64,000 nucleotides of DNA from Lindgomyces ingoldianus (GCF_010093535.1 NW_022985169.1:1-64000), one strand, 5' to 3'. Shown: positions 46,769 to 58,573, numbered from the stretch's first letter. Notes: generated from the letters alone by a model not told the origin. Numbers and translations: made by a program.

Positions 46769-48064
46769 TTACGAAGCAGGGTCGAAGGAAGCATCAGTCT
46801 TGTTAAAGATTAGATTAGCAGTATACATAGCTCGAACACCACCAAAGTCCGTTTTAACGCGGGCATGGAATACCATCCTCCATTTCGACTTGTCCTGAGT
46901 TACGGATACACTTCCTGGGGCTAGTAGGCCCATGTCGCCAGTCTTCAGTAATCGCTTAGGAGATCGAACGTAAGGACCGGTGATGTTAGAGCTAGTGGCA
47001 TACTTTACGTCATAGCTTGGGAGCCTTGTGCAGCCAGAGCTGAAGAAGAGAAAATAGATGCCCTCGACGGTTCGAATCAGATTGGGGGCCTCAACCAGCG
47101 GGCCGTCCTCATACGTCCGATCCAGAATCTTAACTGGCGGTCCAAGAGGAGTGGTGCCATCCTGCTCCAACTTCTGGAGAAGAATCGGAGTGTCCTTGAG
47201 AGGAGGCACCGTGTTCTCGCAATCCCCGCCGTTTCCTCTATTGTTTCCATCCACTTTGTATGCTAAGTATATCGATCCGTCCGAGTCGATGATTGAGGAA
47301 GGGTCAATAGCACCACCAATCTCAGTGGGACAGGCGAGGGGAGTTGGTAGAGGGTCATAAGGACCTTGTGGAGAGTCACCAACGGCTGCTCCCACACAGT
47401 GGTTCCCAGTGGCATTGGCAGCGGTAGCGGCATAGTAGAGAACAAATTTGCTATCGGCGCGCTGCAGCACGTTGGGGGCCCATAAGTTGGACTTGGGCAC
47501 AAGCTGGGCCTCGCTCTTCAACATCATCATCCCGTCAGCAACCCAGTCGCCCAGTTTTGGTAACGGATCCTCGGTATAATCGCACAACGTCCAATTTACA
47601 AAATCTGGCGAGGTTGCGAGTTGTACGTGCGACAAGCCGAAGTGCTCTGGGGTCTTGTCGCGCCCCTCGTGCAACACCCCGGCAGCGTTGTTCGTTGCAA
47701 AGGCGTACCAAGTGCCATTGTGCCTGAGGAGATTCGGATCTGGAAAATTGGAGTGGAGGACCTCTCGACAAGGCCAATGTTCCGTCCCAGGTGACGCCGA
47801 AGGCGGCGTGACAATGGGGCTGTCGCGTGTCTTCCGAGGCAGGACTATTGCGAGAACAGCGCAGACGACCGCTATAATGACAAGCATAGAGATAGCGATA
47901 GCAACAAACCATGGTAGGTGTACTCCCAAAATGCGTCGCGGTTTTCCGTCCTTCACAGGCCATGGTATGCTCCACCGGTGTCCGTTCTTCGTAATTGGGC
48001 ACGTGGATTCTTCTTGCTTCGTTGGCATCACGTGCGGATCTTGCTCTTTCACAAACATGCACAT
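46769..48064 (-). CDS. Membrane-anchored glycoside hydrolase family 43 (arabinofuranosidase/xylosidase-type)
   Basis: 431 residues in one exon. GH43 enzymes are five-bladed beta-propellers that remove arabinose or xylose from plant polysaccharides by inversion. The three acidic residues fit: base D109 in NFPDP, pKa-modulating D254 in GAIDPS, and acid E325 in LVEAPN. WAPNV at 195-199 is also a family motif. Unusually there is no cleavable signal. A 50-residue cytosolic N-terminus is followed by a transmembrane helix at about 51-75 and a short T/S/P linker, implying a type II anchor with the propeller outside or in the secretory lumen. Start codons at residues 1, 3 and 13 are all possible. Subfamily and substrate cannot be assigned by eye. 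Confidence 0.9.
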   Translation of the reverse strand: MCMFVKEQDPHVMPTKQEESTCPITKNGHRWSIPWPVKDGKPRRILGVHLPWFVAIAISMLVIIAVVCAVLAIVLPRKTRDSPIVTPPSASPGTEHWPCREVLHSNFPDPNLLRHNGTWYAFATNNAAGVLHEGRDKTPEHFGLSHVQLATSPDFVNWTLCDYTEDPLPKLGDWVADGMMMLKSEAQLVPKSNLWAPNVLQRADSKFVLYYAATAANATGNHCVGAAVGDSPQGPYDPLPTPLACPTEIGGAIDPSSIIDSDGSIYLAYKVDGNNRGNGGDCENTVPPLKDTPILLQKLEQDGTTPLGPPVKILDRTYEDGPLVEAPNLIRTVEGIYFLFFSSGCTRLPSYDVKYATSSNITGPYVRSPKRLLKTGDMGLLAPGSVSVTQDKSKWRMVFHARVKTDFGGVRAMYTANLIFNKTDASFDPAS

Positions 48065-49053
48065 CTCGGGGATTGGGGACAGGGAGGCTAAGAGACGTCG
48101 TCCGCGTCCGGAGGGAGGCAGAGAAAGGAGATATGGAGCCGTTGCAAGCAGAAGGCCATACTGGCTTATATCGCGCGATTTGCAGGGCGGGTGGTGTAGC
48201 AGATCTCAGTAGTAGTTGTAACGAGGGGTAGGTCGAGACGGAAGAAGACTGGGCTAATGCAGTGTGACGGCTGGACCGTGCCAAGATTCACAACCGCGGC
48301 TACCGGCAGAAGAGACGGTCCGAGTTCAGTGAACTTCACCTCTTTGAACTCATCACCTCTTCTTCACTTCTTACGCCATCTAGGCAGGGCATCCTTTCTT
48401 ACATTTGTCTTGACACAAGGGAGAGACTTGAGGAACACACTATGCTAAAGATGAAAGATTTGAAGAGACTTGAGTGGTCCCCTGGTGTGCCTCCTCCAGC
48501 AGAGCTTGCTTTCCTACGGCACGCCTAAGATAATTAATTAGAAAAAGGTTTGTAGCTGCAGTCCTCGCTTTTCCGTCAGATTTCCTATAGCAAATGTCCC
48601 GTATTGCCGGTTTGCTTCTAACACAAGTAGCTTCATGACAGACTACTACCCTGGCCATTATCTTCTATATCCCGGCAGGACTGGTGGCAGCTTTAATGCC
48701 CCTCTTTAGTGCTGCCATGGTAGGCAGAAACTTATTCCAGTGTTTCAGATTGTAAGATCAGTCCAGACCCAAAATTCATTGTTGCCTCTCTTGCTTCACT
48801 CTCTGTCCTCCGGCAATCAAACTAGGCGACTATATCCGGTGATTGCACCATCGGGGACCATAAAGTTTGCTTAGCGCCACGTCTCACACGGCCTTCAAGC
48901 CCAATATCAATGTGTGGGTACAAGTGACTGCCCACTTCGTTTGTCACGTGCGTACCCGCACTAGCGCGTTTTCCAGGCTACATCAACCCCACCACCTCTC
49001 TGTATGCGACCCCAGCCCAGCTACTTACCTCGCACACCGCTATTCGGCCGAGG
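48065..49053. other. Divergent intergenic region between GH43 and zinc-finger genes
   Basis: Promoter region for both genes. No supported gene. A CACGTG E-box core occurs at 48,945. Overlapping frames on the GH43 antisense side are shadows. Confidence 0.4.
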
Positions 49054-50484
49054 ATGGTGACGAAGGGAGTCAATCGTTTTGCGCTGCTAGCCGATGACGG
49101 CAGTCCTCCTTCTGAAGCGGACGAAAACCGCAATGTCAAACCCCATATCTCGAACGGGAACACGGGCCCTCATGAACCTGCTACGCATTCCAGCTCACAG
49201 TGGAAAGAGAATGTGAAGCCTGTTGGTACCCGCCACTCCAATGCGCTGAAAACACTCGTCATTCGAGGTCTAGAGTACCGCGCTCCAGCGCATTCAAAGC
49301 AAAAGAGTCCTCCATTTGTATCGCCCGTATCCCAGGTGGATGATTCCAACTCCGGCCGCAATGGGTTTCCAGATCACTGGTGCGGCGTGTGCCAAGCGGC
49401 GTTTGGTAGCAAGGCTGCTCTGTACACTCATGCAAAACACACCCCGAGGCACGAGAACTACTGCAACCTGTGCACTCGCGTGTTTAAAGATCGGAATGGT
49501 TTAAAGAATCATGTCGATAACTCAGTGGGCCATGAGATATTCTGCAACTCATGCCTAAGTGCATTCAAAGACACCAACGGCCTTCGCAATCATTTCGAGA
49601 ACAATTACGTGGTCGGCCATGAATTTGCATGTCTGGTGTGTTTGATGGCATTCAAGAGCAGGAAGGAAATGGAACATCATCTCCAGACGGCTATGAACCA
49701 TGTTTGGTGCCGCACTTGCCATCGGCGCTTTAGAAACCAGGACGAGCGTGATGAGCACTGGATCAAGACAACTAGGCACAAACACTGCTTGCAAACCGGC
49801 TGCGACTTTGATGGTCCGAACCAAGAAGCGCTCCAGAAGCACATGCTGGAGGGTCATTACCACTGTGATAATTGTGGTGTCGTCTTCCCAAGCCAAACCA
49901 AGCTCAACGCGCATATTCAGTCATGCTTCTTGTGCAAGGCGTGTGACTTTCATACTAGTCATGAAGGTAATTACCTCAATGTAAGCATCTTCCTCCCTCA
50001 TGTTACTCCTACCCTTCTTCAGATTGTTCCCAACTCACAATAAGCTCAGCACATGACCAAGCACGTCCCACCAACGCTCTCATGCTGGGCTTGCCAGATC
50101 CCTCTCAAGACTCAGAGCAGCCTTATTAACCACATCGAATCTGGAGGCTGTCCACTGTTCCCAAACCCCGATCGCTTCACCAAGCTTCTCGGTCGGTGGT
50201 GGTATTCAACCCTGTACATGGACATCGGTATTCATGCTCAGCTCCGCCAGGGCAGCGTTGATATGGACACTCTCAATGAAATGGTCCATGCAGGTGCAAT
50301 CGAACCATTTGTGTGCCGCGCAGACGGCTGCGGAAGGGTATTCCGACACATGAGCAGCTTGGTATTGCATGTAGAGAGCCAAGCATGTGAGTGGGATGTC
50401 CAGAGGCTTGGGCTGGACAAGCTGAAGGATATCTTTCAGCAGGAATTTTCAATTCCGGGACGAGTGGACCAGGTAACCCATTAA
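49054..50484 (+). CDS. Multi-C2H2 zinc-finger protein
   Basis: Exons 49,054-49,980 and 50,050-50,484 are joined by a 69-bp intron (GTAAGC donor, CTCAG acceptor); 453 residues. After a disordered N-terminus of about 108 residues come successive C2H2-type fingers with CxxC...HxxxH spacing (CGVCQ, CNLCT, CNSC, CLVC, CRTC and a CDNCG finger). A later CWACQ finger and a CRADGCGRVF finger lie near the C-terminus. The compact, similar fingers (F-K-D-x-N-G-L-x-N-H pattern) suggest expansion by duplication. Such proteins bind DNA or RNA; the target is unknown. It is divergent from the GH43 gene. Confidence 0.88.
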
Positions 50485-51302
50485 GGTCTCGTGCAATTCG
50501 AGAGAGAAAAGGATTTCAATTGGCTGCCAACTAGTGAGGGCGAGAGGGTTCCAACCATATGACCTGAATTTGCAGAAATGGGAAAATTCGGAGATGTGCA
50601 GGATCATAACCATGTTCAATTGCCATCATTCTCGCTTCCTCTATCAACCCTCTACCGAGGTTTTAAGAGTACTTGAATCGGGAATAGAGTATTGCTGAAT
50701 TTCTTTCGTTTCTTGCCAGTATACGGTGTTCGGCCAAAAGGTCCGCTTTGCATGAGGTGCGTGAGCCTCCGGAGTATCTTTTCCTCTTTCTTTCCGTCCA
50801 TTTCTACCGAAGTATGCATGTGTAGCCAATGTCCGAAGCGCCTAGTTGTTTGTCCAGCGCATTCTTTAATCTCGCCCAAAAGAGGACGATCGGTGAAAGA
50901 CTGAGTTCTTGGAAATGAGTACTTTCCAGCGACATTGCCCTCTGGGATGATTAATTTTGTCCTTAGGCTGTTGCACTGGCCAAACGCATCGTCGACTTCG
51001 CAAGACTTTTTGAGAGCTCGGCTCGCTTCTGGGGGTTACCCTGTCATGGTAATCCCACCATAGTTAAGGTTAGCCATACCTTTCTTTGTCGTCTAGCAAC
51101 GCTTCCGCTGTCGTTCTTATCCACTAGATCACCGATCTTGTGCATTCCCCTCGCAACTATTAGCATTAACTAGTCATATGGTCGTTTAGTCTCAACCATT
51201 CAAAGTACGGCCCTAGTACTCAACGCTCCAAACACTTAGTATATACCCACTAGATTCAAAAACTCAACTTGCTGCGGTCATCCTAACAATCAAACCGCGG
51301 CC
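50485..51302. other. Intergenic region
   Basis: No gene supported. The sequence before 51,303 is C/A-rich and looks like a fungal promoter and 5' UTR. Confidence 0.4.
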
Positions 51303-52328
51303 ATGCATCCCAATCCCACGACTCCGGCCCCAAGCCTCAATCCACTTCACACCGCGTCTTCAACCGCCTACGAAAGCATCCTCCTCCGCTTCCGAAAAGC
51401 CTGGAACGACATCTCTAACCGCTACCCTACACCCAAAGACAGCGCCCGCGTCACCGAAATCCAAGGCGTGCTTCAGCGCGGTATGCAGAAGTGCTCCGAT
51501 GGAATCGAGGGCAAGGAAGGTGTCGCTACACCGCATTCAATTAAAGACCGCGTCTCTCAGCGAATCCACGTCATTAACGTGAAGCACGACGATATGCAAA
51601 AGCACGCTGCTTCCACGGAAATCCACGTGCCTTCGATCCGACAGCTGCAGAACGATGTCGGAGATGTGAGGGTGCATGCTGCGGAGATTATTAAGACTCT
51701 AGAACGCCGGAAACAGACGTTTTTGGCAGGTTTGGATCAGCGGTCTAAGCTTTGCCTTCGCGTTATCAATGTGTATGATGAGGCGGTTGCTAAGGTGCTG
51801 GAAGGGAGGGATATCTCTGCTGCTTGGAGCATTGCCGAGCGGGCCAATGAGTCTGTGCAGGAACTTCAGAATCAGTATGTACAGAGTGGAAATGGCGAGG
51901 GCAAGGAGGATGGTGAGTCGATTGCCACGGTGCAGATCTTGCGAGACAGGAAGAAGTTTGTGGGGGACGTCAACCATGGATCGAAGGTGTATCGGCATAT
52001 GACATCCCTCTACAATGAGGCCATTGAGAGGGTGAAAGGCGTGGATGTACCAGCTGCGAGGAGCATTCCTCGGCTCGTTGAGCTTAGGGCTCAGGAGCTG
52101 AAGGAAAAGTATCCACGCAATGATCTTGGAGGTGTGGAATTCATTCAGGCGGTGAAGCATGGGAAGGACCAAGATGTCAGTAGATTTCTACATTCCACTT
52201 GCATCATTCGAGATTGGAAGCTAATTATGAGTAGGCCGTTGCAGTTCCCATCAAACGAGAGCGCGATTGCGTTTCCCCACCTCCGGGTCCAAGGTCTTCT
52301 AAACGAGGCAAAAGATCGCACTATGTAA
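51303..52328 (+). CDS. Hypothetical helical protein with an internal duplication
   Basis: 341 residues from ATG 51,303 (CCATGC). It is almost wholly alpha-helical and charged, with no signal peptide or membrane segment. Two segments resemble each other: residues about 137-192 (ending LQNQY) and about 214-268 (ending LKEKY). They share a spacing of S-K-x-x-x-R, Y-x-E-A-x-x-x-V and A-A-x-S-I. No family recognised. The C-terminus might be altered by an unseen intron near 52,170. Confidence 0.7.
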   Translation: MHPNPTTPAPSLNPLHTASSTAYESILLRFRKAWNDISNRYPTPKDSARVTEIQGVLQRGMQKCSDGIEGKEGVATPHSIKDRVSQRIHVINVKHDDMQKHAASTEIHVPSIRQLQNDVGDVRVHAAEIIKTLERRKQTFLAGLDQRSKLCLRVINVYDEAVAKVLEGRDISAAWSIAERANESVQELQNQYVQSGNGEGKEDGESIATVQILRDRKKFVGDVNHGSKVYRHMTSLYNEAIERVKGVDVPAARSIPRLVELRAQELKEKYPRNDLGGVEFIQAVKHGKDQDVSRFLHSTCIIRDWKLIMSRPLQFPSNESAIAFPHLRVQGLLNEAKDRTM

Positions 52329-52461
52329 ATAGCGCGACCATGGATCTGGCAGGTGTATCATACATTACGTCAATGAATCGTGGTAAAGCCACGGAGGTAA
52401 ACTTTACATCCCCGGTTCCCTTTCCACACCCATCGGAGCTAACTAACCACAGATTCCCGAA

Positions 52462-53127
52462 ATGGTGCAAAAATCTAATCACGATCTAACCTCTCCCAGC
52501 GCCACCTCGCAGTCCTCGAAAGAGAACAAGGAGACGCGATTCACATCACGGCCATATGTGATCCCCGGTACAAACCAAGACGAGATCTTCTACCAGGGTG
52601 TCGCATGGGCTTGTGGAGAGTTCTTGGAGATATGTCCGACAGCGGTGGTTGCAAAGATCGAGACGCAGTTGGAGAAGTTGAAGTGGAGTGTGAGGGACGA
52701 TATGAATCTAGACGACTATAGAACGGTGATTTTCAACACCCAGGATCAGGCGGAGAATGAAACTGAAGAGCGCGTGGCGGAGACCCCGGCTCCAGAGGGC
52801 CAGTCGACTCAGATCAACAAAGTGGGGACTGAGAATGGGTCACGGGAGGAGGCTGACAAGGAAGTAAGTGACTTGGCGGGTTTGCAACATGACTTTACTC
52901 CGAATGGCGAGAGTTGGGAAGGCACTGAATTTAAGACTAAGGATGATGTCGGACAAGTCGAAGGGCAAATTGATAGAAACGGACAAGAACCTGGGTTCAA
53001 GCCCGCAGAATCGGCCGCCCAAGTTACGGCGCCAGCAAGAGGACTAGGTGGAGATGAGGCCATGGCTCAGGATCCTATTGTCATCGTAGATGATATAGAT
53101 TCGGACGCCCTGTTTACCGCGCCGTGA
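52462..53127 (+). CDS. Hypothetical acidic protein with SUMO-interaction-like tail
   Basis: 221 residues from ATG 52,462 (AAATGG). A short conserved-looking core (about residues 30-90, GVAWACGEFLEICPTAVVAK) is followed by a disordered E/Q/G-rich region. It ends in PIVIVDDIDSD: a hydrophobic V/I run next to acidic residues is the classic form of a SUMO-interacting motif. Only 133 bp separate it from the preceding gene on the same strand. Function unknown; the SUMO idea is inference. Confidence 0.7.
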   Translation: MVQKSNHDLTSPSATSQSSKENKETRFTSRPYVIPGTNQDEIFYQGVAWACGEFLEICPTAVVAKIETQLEKLKWSVRDDMNLDDYRTVIFNTQDQAENETEERVAETPAPEGQSTQINKVGTENGSREEADKEVSDLAGLQHDFTPNGESWEGTEFKTKDDVGQVEGQIDRNGQEPGFKPAESAAQVTAPARGLGGDEAMAQDPIVIVDDIDSDALFTAP

Positions 53128-54403
53128 TGCAGTACAGGGGCAGGTTCACAAGCCAATTTCAGAATGTGTTCGAGGTTTGTGGTCTTTGATGGCTCCTGGG
53201 AATCGGTATTTTGGAATGCATCGGCAAGAAGGAACACAACCCAGGAAGGGTTTTCGCCACAGGCTAGGCCATTTCATGGGAGGGTAATTCCATAGCCATA
53301 ATAGATGGGTATTGTGGCCAGGGCGAATCATAATAACAAAATCTCTCTAACATCGGGTTTCATTCTTCGGTTTAGAAACCCTGACTTAACATCTATTCTT
53401 TCTCCACATTGCTACCCCCCAAGCTCCCACGCTACCAAAAGCCAAAAATATACTTATTATTCAAACCATGTATTGACTCCCTCGAAATCTATACAATGGC
53501 GGAAGCTGGAGCCTAGCTAGGTGCTAAAGATGCGGAAGACCGAGTTGATAGACGCAAGTACAGGGAAGCAGAGAATGGACGTATTAGGATGGGCCTCAAA
53601 AGAGTGTAGGAGGACGACCTTGCAAAGCAGTATAGGGATACTGAAAAGCCCCCTCAGTGGTTGTGGACACAGGGAAGGAGGGTCTAAGGAATACTACACA
53701 GGAGAAGAGCATATGTGTTACAAGATGTACACGGAAAGAGGGAAGCAGTGGGCCGGCTGGTGGGGTGAGTGGTGGGTTTAGGGATAAAGGTGGTGGATAA
53801 TGACTCTGATGGACTCCTTGAGTGTCTGCTGGTAGCGTTGGGTTAGTTGGAGAGCGTATTTGAGGCTGTGATAGAAGACACCTCTGAGGTGCGTAGGGGG
53901 CTATAGCGGTTATTTGGGAAACGTATGAATGGATGAAGAGGATGAAATAGCTCCTAGAGCTTTCATGCTAGTGCTACACAAAGGTTTAATACAGTTAGGC
54001 GTTGCCATATAGAGGGAGACAGGTTAGAGCTAAAGGATGATTGAGACGGAAGGGCTATGAGTGATGTTAACTCCTTGGAGGAGTTCGCAGTGGCGGCGGA
54101 GATGGAGCTAGAGACAGCACCGGCGACACCGGAGGCACAGTTATCAAGATCCAAGAAGCTTAGGTAAATTTGCTGGCAGCAGAACTCGGGCTAACCTCGC
54201 CTTCCCAAGACTGCACCTAAAGAAGTGTGGCCGACCTTCGAAGAGCAAACCAAATGTAAGTCTCATTGCCAGATGCGCTGACTCAGCTCCATCTTTCACC
54301 ACCATCGCCAATACCTAGAATTTACGATGATGGAGCTGAGTTCTGAGCTCTGCCACTGCTGGTCTTTTTTGCGCGAAGCCAATAGATCAGCGCTAACACC
54401 AAT
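53128..54403. other. 1.3-kb intergenic region
   Basis: No gene supported. Short frames such as 53,521-53,781 lack domains and splice context. GC is normal and no repeat copy from the window occurs here. Confidence 0.4.
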
Positions 54404-55063
54404 ATGCAGGCACCACCGCCCTCATTCATAGTCATCTTACCACTCCCCCACGCGCTCCAGGACAGGGAAAGGGAGCAAGAGTCGCCCTCCCCCTCCATCA
54501 TCTCTTCCTCCTCTGCCGGCTCCTCCGCACTCTCCTCCCTCTCTCCCTCTCCTGCCTACCCGCCCTTCCCAATAGCGCTCACTTCGCACTCAGCACAACA
54601 CTTCCGAAACGGGGCGCTCATCACAATTTCTGCCATCCGGCCGTTCCTCGCAGATTACTCAGGCCCATACATCAACACCGCTCCCCTCCTTCACATCCTA
54701 CGCAAATTCGAGTCTGCAGGCCATTCCGAGCTGGACACGCACGCGAAACGCGATGGCCGGACGTATGCGCTTGAAGCGCTGAAAGATCAGATTCGAGATC
54801 TGTCGTCGGGGCGGGGGTATATTACGTATACGGAGTTGGAGGCTTTGTTTAAGAAATTGGATGACCATACGCATCATGAGTTGGTGATGGTGAAGGATAG
54901 TTGTCCTGGGGGATGGGATCCAGAGCCGACGGATAGAGAGATGGAGGTGTGTGTGAGGACTCCGGTGGAGAGTGAGGAGGGGAGTAGTGAGGAGAATGGT
55001 GAGGATGGTGAGGATGGTGAGGGGGATAGTGAGGAAAGTGAGGAGAGTGAGTATGAGGGCTGA
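54404..55063 (+). CDS. Hypothetical protein with acidic Glu/Asp/Gly/Ser tail
   Basis: 219 residues from ATG 54,404. Residues 1-75 are S/P-rich. Residues about 75-165 form a helical domain (FLADYSGPYINTAPLLHIL...GYITYTELEALFKKL) with an EF-hand-like feel but without a canonical calcium loop. The last 40 residues are a run of GED/SEE repeats encoded by GAG/GAT/GGT triplets, prone to length variation. No family identified. Confidence 0.65.
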   Translation: MQAPPPSFIVILPLPHALQDREREQESPSPSIISSSSAGSSALSSLSPSPAYPPFPIALTSHSAQHFRNGALITISAIRPFLADYSGPYINTAPLLHILRKFESAGHSELDTHAKRDGRTYALEALKDQIRDLSSGRGYITYTELEALFKKLDDHTHHELVMVKDSCPGGWDPEPTDREMEVCVRTPVESEEGSSEENGEDGEDGEGDSEESEESEYEG

Positions 55064-55953
55064 GGGATTGCTCGTTGTCGAGAGGTGTATTTGCGAAACA
55101 GTGGGATATTTACGGATAATGTGCTATTATTGGTTTGAAGCGATGACGAAAGAGAGTTTCACCTATAGGATGCCGACGAGACAGATGCGATTATAAGAGA
55201 GGGGACAACAAATGAGTTTCTGGATGATAATGAGGGGTTTATGGGATCGCGACAAGCAAGAATGAAGAGACTCAACTTCCAATTCGGGGAGCTATGAATA
55301 TGGTGTTCAGCACAAGAGAAACAAGATATATCAGGCCAGCTGACACCGGCCTTGCCTGCTACATACCGTTGCTTCATTTTCATCCATCTATCACAAGCAC
55401 CAAGCGCCATATTATCACAAAACAGCCCATCGCTTCCTTCAAAATGCCAACAAGTCATGACCGCACTCGTAAACAGGCGTCTTTGGCTAACGTTAGACGC
55501 ATCATCATTTTCCCAAACACTTTCACTGCATGACTGGAAAACCGAGAATCCCTCCATCTTTTTAAAGTGTTGCTGTTGTGCAGAAGTGAGAGTCTAGAAT
55601 ACAATTACAGCCTGAATAACTTGATCCAGGGACATGGGAAATTGCCGCGGACCCCTGAAGGGTGATGTTTTCCTGAGGCCAGGGAATGTGGGGCTCGGCT
55701 GATGAACCGTGGTTAGTGATGCACTAGATCTGCAGGTGCCTTTGCCACGTGGGAGGCTAGGTGCTGGGAAACTAAATCGTTCCAACGGTTCGTTTCGCCG
55801 TCAAAGACTTCGTGAGACGTCGGGGACACCGATTCTCCTCGACGGGCTTGGCATCGGGTGGACATGTTTGGTGTACGGTGGAAATTGTCCACTACTACAG
55901 CCCAGAGAGGAGGCACATGTGGCTGAACGCGCAGGTAAGCCGAGGCTGCCACT
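55064..55953. other. Intergenic region between convergent genes
   Basis: 3' ends of a plus-strand and a minus-strand gene face each other here. No gene is supported; frames on both strands are short and featureless. Confidence 0.4.
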
Positions 55954-58573
55954 TCAATATGTTCTAATTTGCGGGCTGAACAGCTGGTTGCTCTGCTGGA
56001 TCATTGCCTCAATCTTTCCGGTTTCGTTTGCTTCGAAGGATTGCATGAGCTCCATTTGCTGCTCCTGATTCAAACCCATGCTTCGACTCTCAGCACTCCA
56101 TTGTGGGTACAGGTAATCAGCCATGGGATAGCCTTGGCCTGCCGCATAATTTTCGTTGAAGGTGGGCGAGGTTAGAGCCTGAGAGACAGGCGGCATCGTA
56201 TACGGCTCCTGGTGGGGCATAGAGAACGTTGGAGTCCACTGGGGAAGCTCGGCAAAGGTCGCGGGAAGAGGATTGAACTGGGTTGTTGGTGTGAAATTGA
56301 AATTCGGTATGTTTGCGTCCACCGATGATTTCGGGCTAGAGTCGATGTAGGGCTGGGGTGGGGCTTGTTGCGGAGACGTCTGTGCCGAATGGGACTGGGC
56401 TGCCGGTGAGGATGAGTATAGGCTTGGTGCGTTCTGCTGGGATGTGAAGCTGAATAGCGGTTGAGCTTGACTAGGTAAGTACCCAAATGGAGGTTGTGAT
56501 TTGTCAGGCGGCGTACTGATTGAAGCCGTTGACGCTGTGGCCGGGCTTGTGGTCCGAGATCTATTGATACCCTCCACCATGCTTGACGTAACAGATGCAC
56601 TTTCAGACGGAGACGATGCCGAAATCGGTATATCGCCGTCCTTGTCGTAGATCTTCATGCAGGCAACAATCAAGTTCCTATATAGCTCCAGGGCAGATGC
56701 TACACCGGGCCACCGTTCGGACGCCAGCTCGATGCAATCGAGGGCCACGAACAAATGCTGCTCAACTTCGTCATGCTGATGCCTCCGTCGGATCTCAGAG
56801 TATGACAGGGTCCAGAGCATGGTATTTATAGCCATGAAGATGGATTGAGTGAAGATCCAGGTAAGGTCCACGCTGCCGGTTTCAATTTGTTTGCGGTGCA
56901 TGTGTATGTTGTACTCGCAGGCCTCGTAACATTGTACTGCAGCCTGGAGCGAAGGTCGTGGGACTTGCGGAGAGGGACGAAAGAGGAAAACGACCATTGT
57001 GTTGTATCTCCCAGTGAACCTACACAACGAGTTAGACAGATCGTCTCCAAAGACAATCTTAGATACAGCGACAGTTACTCACCAGACTTTGTTCAAGCCC
57101 GAACCCCCATCCATCTCCGGGCTTGTGTCTCTCCACGCAACCATTGCTGCTAGCATTTGGGTAAACCACGGATCTTGGTCGTCTTTTGGCTCCGACCTCT
57201 TCCTTTGGTAAAGTTTTCTTCGGATCTCCAATTGCAGTAATCTCATCTTAAAGAAGTGTATGGCGATCCATTTCTTTAATGAGGCTTGCGGCGCTGGCCG
57301 TATGCCATCTCTGGTGATGTATTCGTCGTCGACGAGCTCGAAAAAGTTCACATCAATGTGATCTCGACGGGCGGCAAAGATACTCGGTCGACCAAGACTG
57401 TGAGCCAACCCAAAGTCCATGGTGAGAAGACACCAGAAGAGGCGTCGTCGCATGTCGATCTCCAGTGGGTCAGCTGGTGCGCCACCAGGGCCCCGAGTTA
57501 TTGTCTTCTCTTCATGTATACCTAGTGCTTGGCAGAGCCGCACACCGAGGCCAATGATATAATAGACGGCTGTTCTTGTTGGGGTGAGGAGTGAGTAGCC
57601 AGCAATTAGCGCGAAGCACTGCAGTGTCTTCACATTCATGGGTTTTATCGAACCCTCAAGGAACTTTAGAGCAGCGAGGTAGTAGCTATCGGCAAGACCA
57701 GCGTACTGGGTGTCCATCTTCTGCAGGCTGATGGCGATCACCATGCGGAGACAGAAGTTCTGGTAGGGGTCCGTGGAGCCGCTGTAGACGTCTTCAACAT
57801 CTTGGGTAAATGTCGGCTCGTGGAACATGGGGTACATCGGATGCACTAAAAGACAGTTAGAAGGACCCAGGGCTGGCATTGGTCAGGTAATACGAGCCTT
57901 TGCCGTAGAAGAGCTGGACGAGCAGGTTCGTGAGATCTCTATTTGGTAAGTCCTCAGCCGCAACGTCGCTTATCAGCGGATAGACTTTAGACGTTGGCTT
58001 CTTGTCTTCTTCATCGAACGTTGCTTTTATGTATTTTGCTCTTGAATCCGGGACGATTTCCGATATGCTCTTCGAGTCGGTGAACTGCTTAGCGAGCTGC
58101 ATCACGAGACGAGTGATAGTGATACCGCTCGACGGGCCCAAGAACTTAGACTCGTCGGTCTCCTGAATGTGCACGGCAGCCGCACCGCGCATCACGTCTT
58201 CCGGATCCGGCTCGACGTCGTCCCTCTCCAGATCAGACAGTTGCTTCTCCAGATCGCGCACCTTGTGCTGCAGATGGACGACATAGTTGCGCGGTATCTT
58301 GGTGCCTTTGGTGGGGTCGTAGTACTCGCAGTGGGAGTTTGTCCGCTCGCAGGGCCCGCAGCGGGGCAGGCCTGGGTCGCATCTCGTCTTGCGCTGGAAG
58401 GAAAGGGTCAGTTTGGAGACGCCGTTAGTTCCTTTGGGGGGGCATGAAGGGCTCACGGTGCGACAGCGACAGCAGGCCGTCAGGGTGTGGGCGATGCGGT
58501 TGGGGGAGGGGGCCTCTTCGCTGCTCTTCGGTGCGCCGTTTTGCGTGGACTGCGACCCCTTCGCGTCCATCAT
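55954..58573 (-). CDS. Zn(II)2Cys6 transcription factor with fungal-specific TF domain
   Basis: Exons 58,573-58,457, 58,393-57,904, 57,845-57,083 and 57,019-55,954 give exactly 812 codons (811 residues). The binuclear cluster is C34-x2-C37-x6-C44-x6-C51-x2-C54-x6-C61, interrupted by the first intron. A coiled-coil dimerisation segment (VVHLQHKVRDLEKQLSDLE) follows. The middle homology region begins HPMYPMFHEPTF and contains RRRLFWCLLTMDF. The C-terminal 230 residues are S/P/Q-rich and probably activating. The second intron (57,846-57,903) only preserves frame if its donor is GC (G|GCAAAG); acceptor TTTTAG with a CTAAC branch is clear. It is divergently paired with the regulator at 59,682. Target genes unknown. 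Confidence 0.9.

Noticed and set aside
47535..48284. 249-residue minus-strand frame overlapping the GH43 gene.
   Set aside because: It is in another frame of the same strand over the GH43 coding region, basic and domain-free; a shadow of the real gene.
57079..57879. A separate 266-residue gene starting MPALGPSN.
   Set aside because: Its start lies inside an intron; the frame continues the Zn(II)2Cys6 protein from 58,573.
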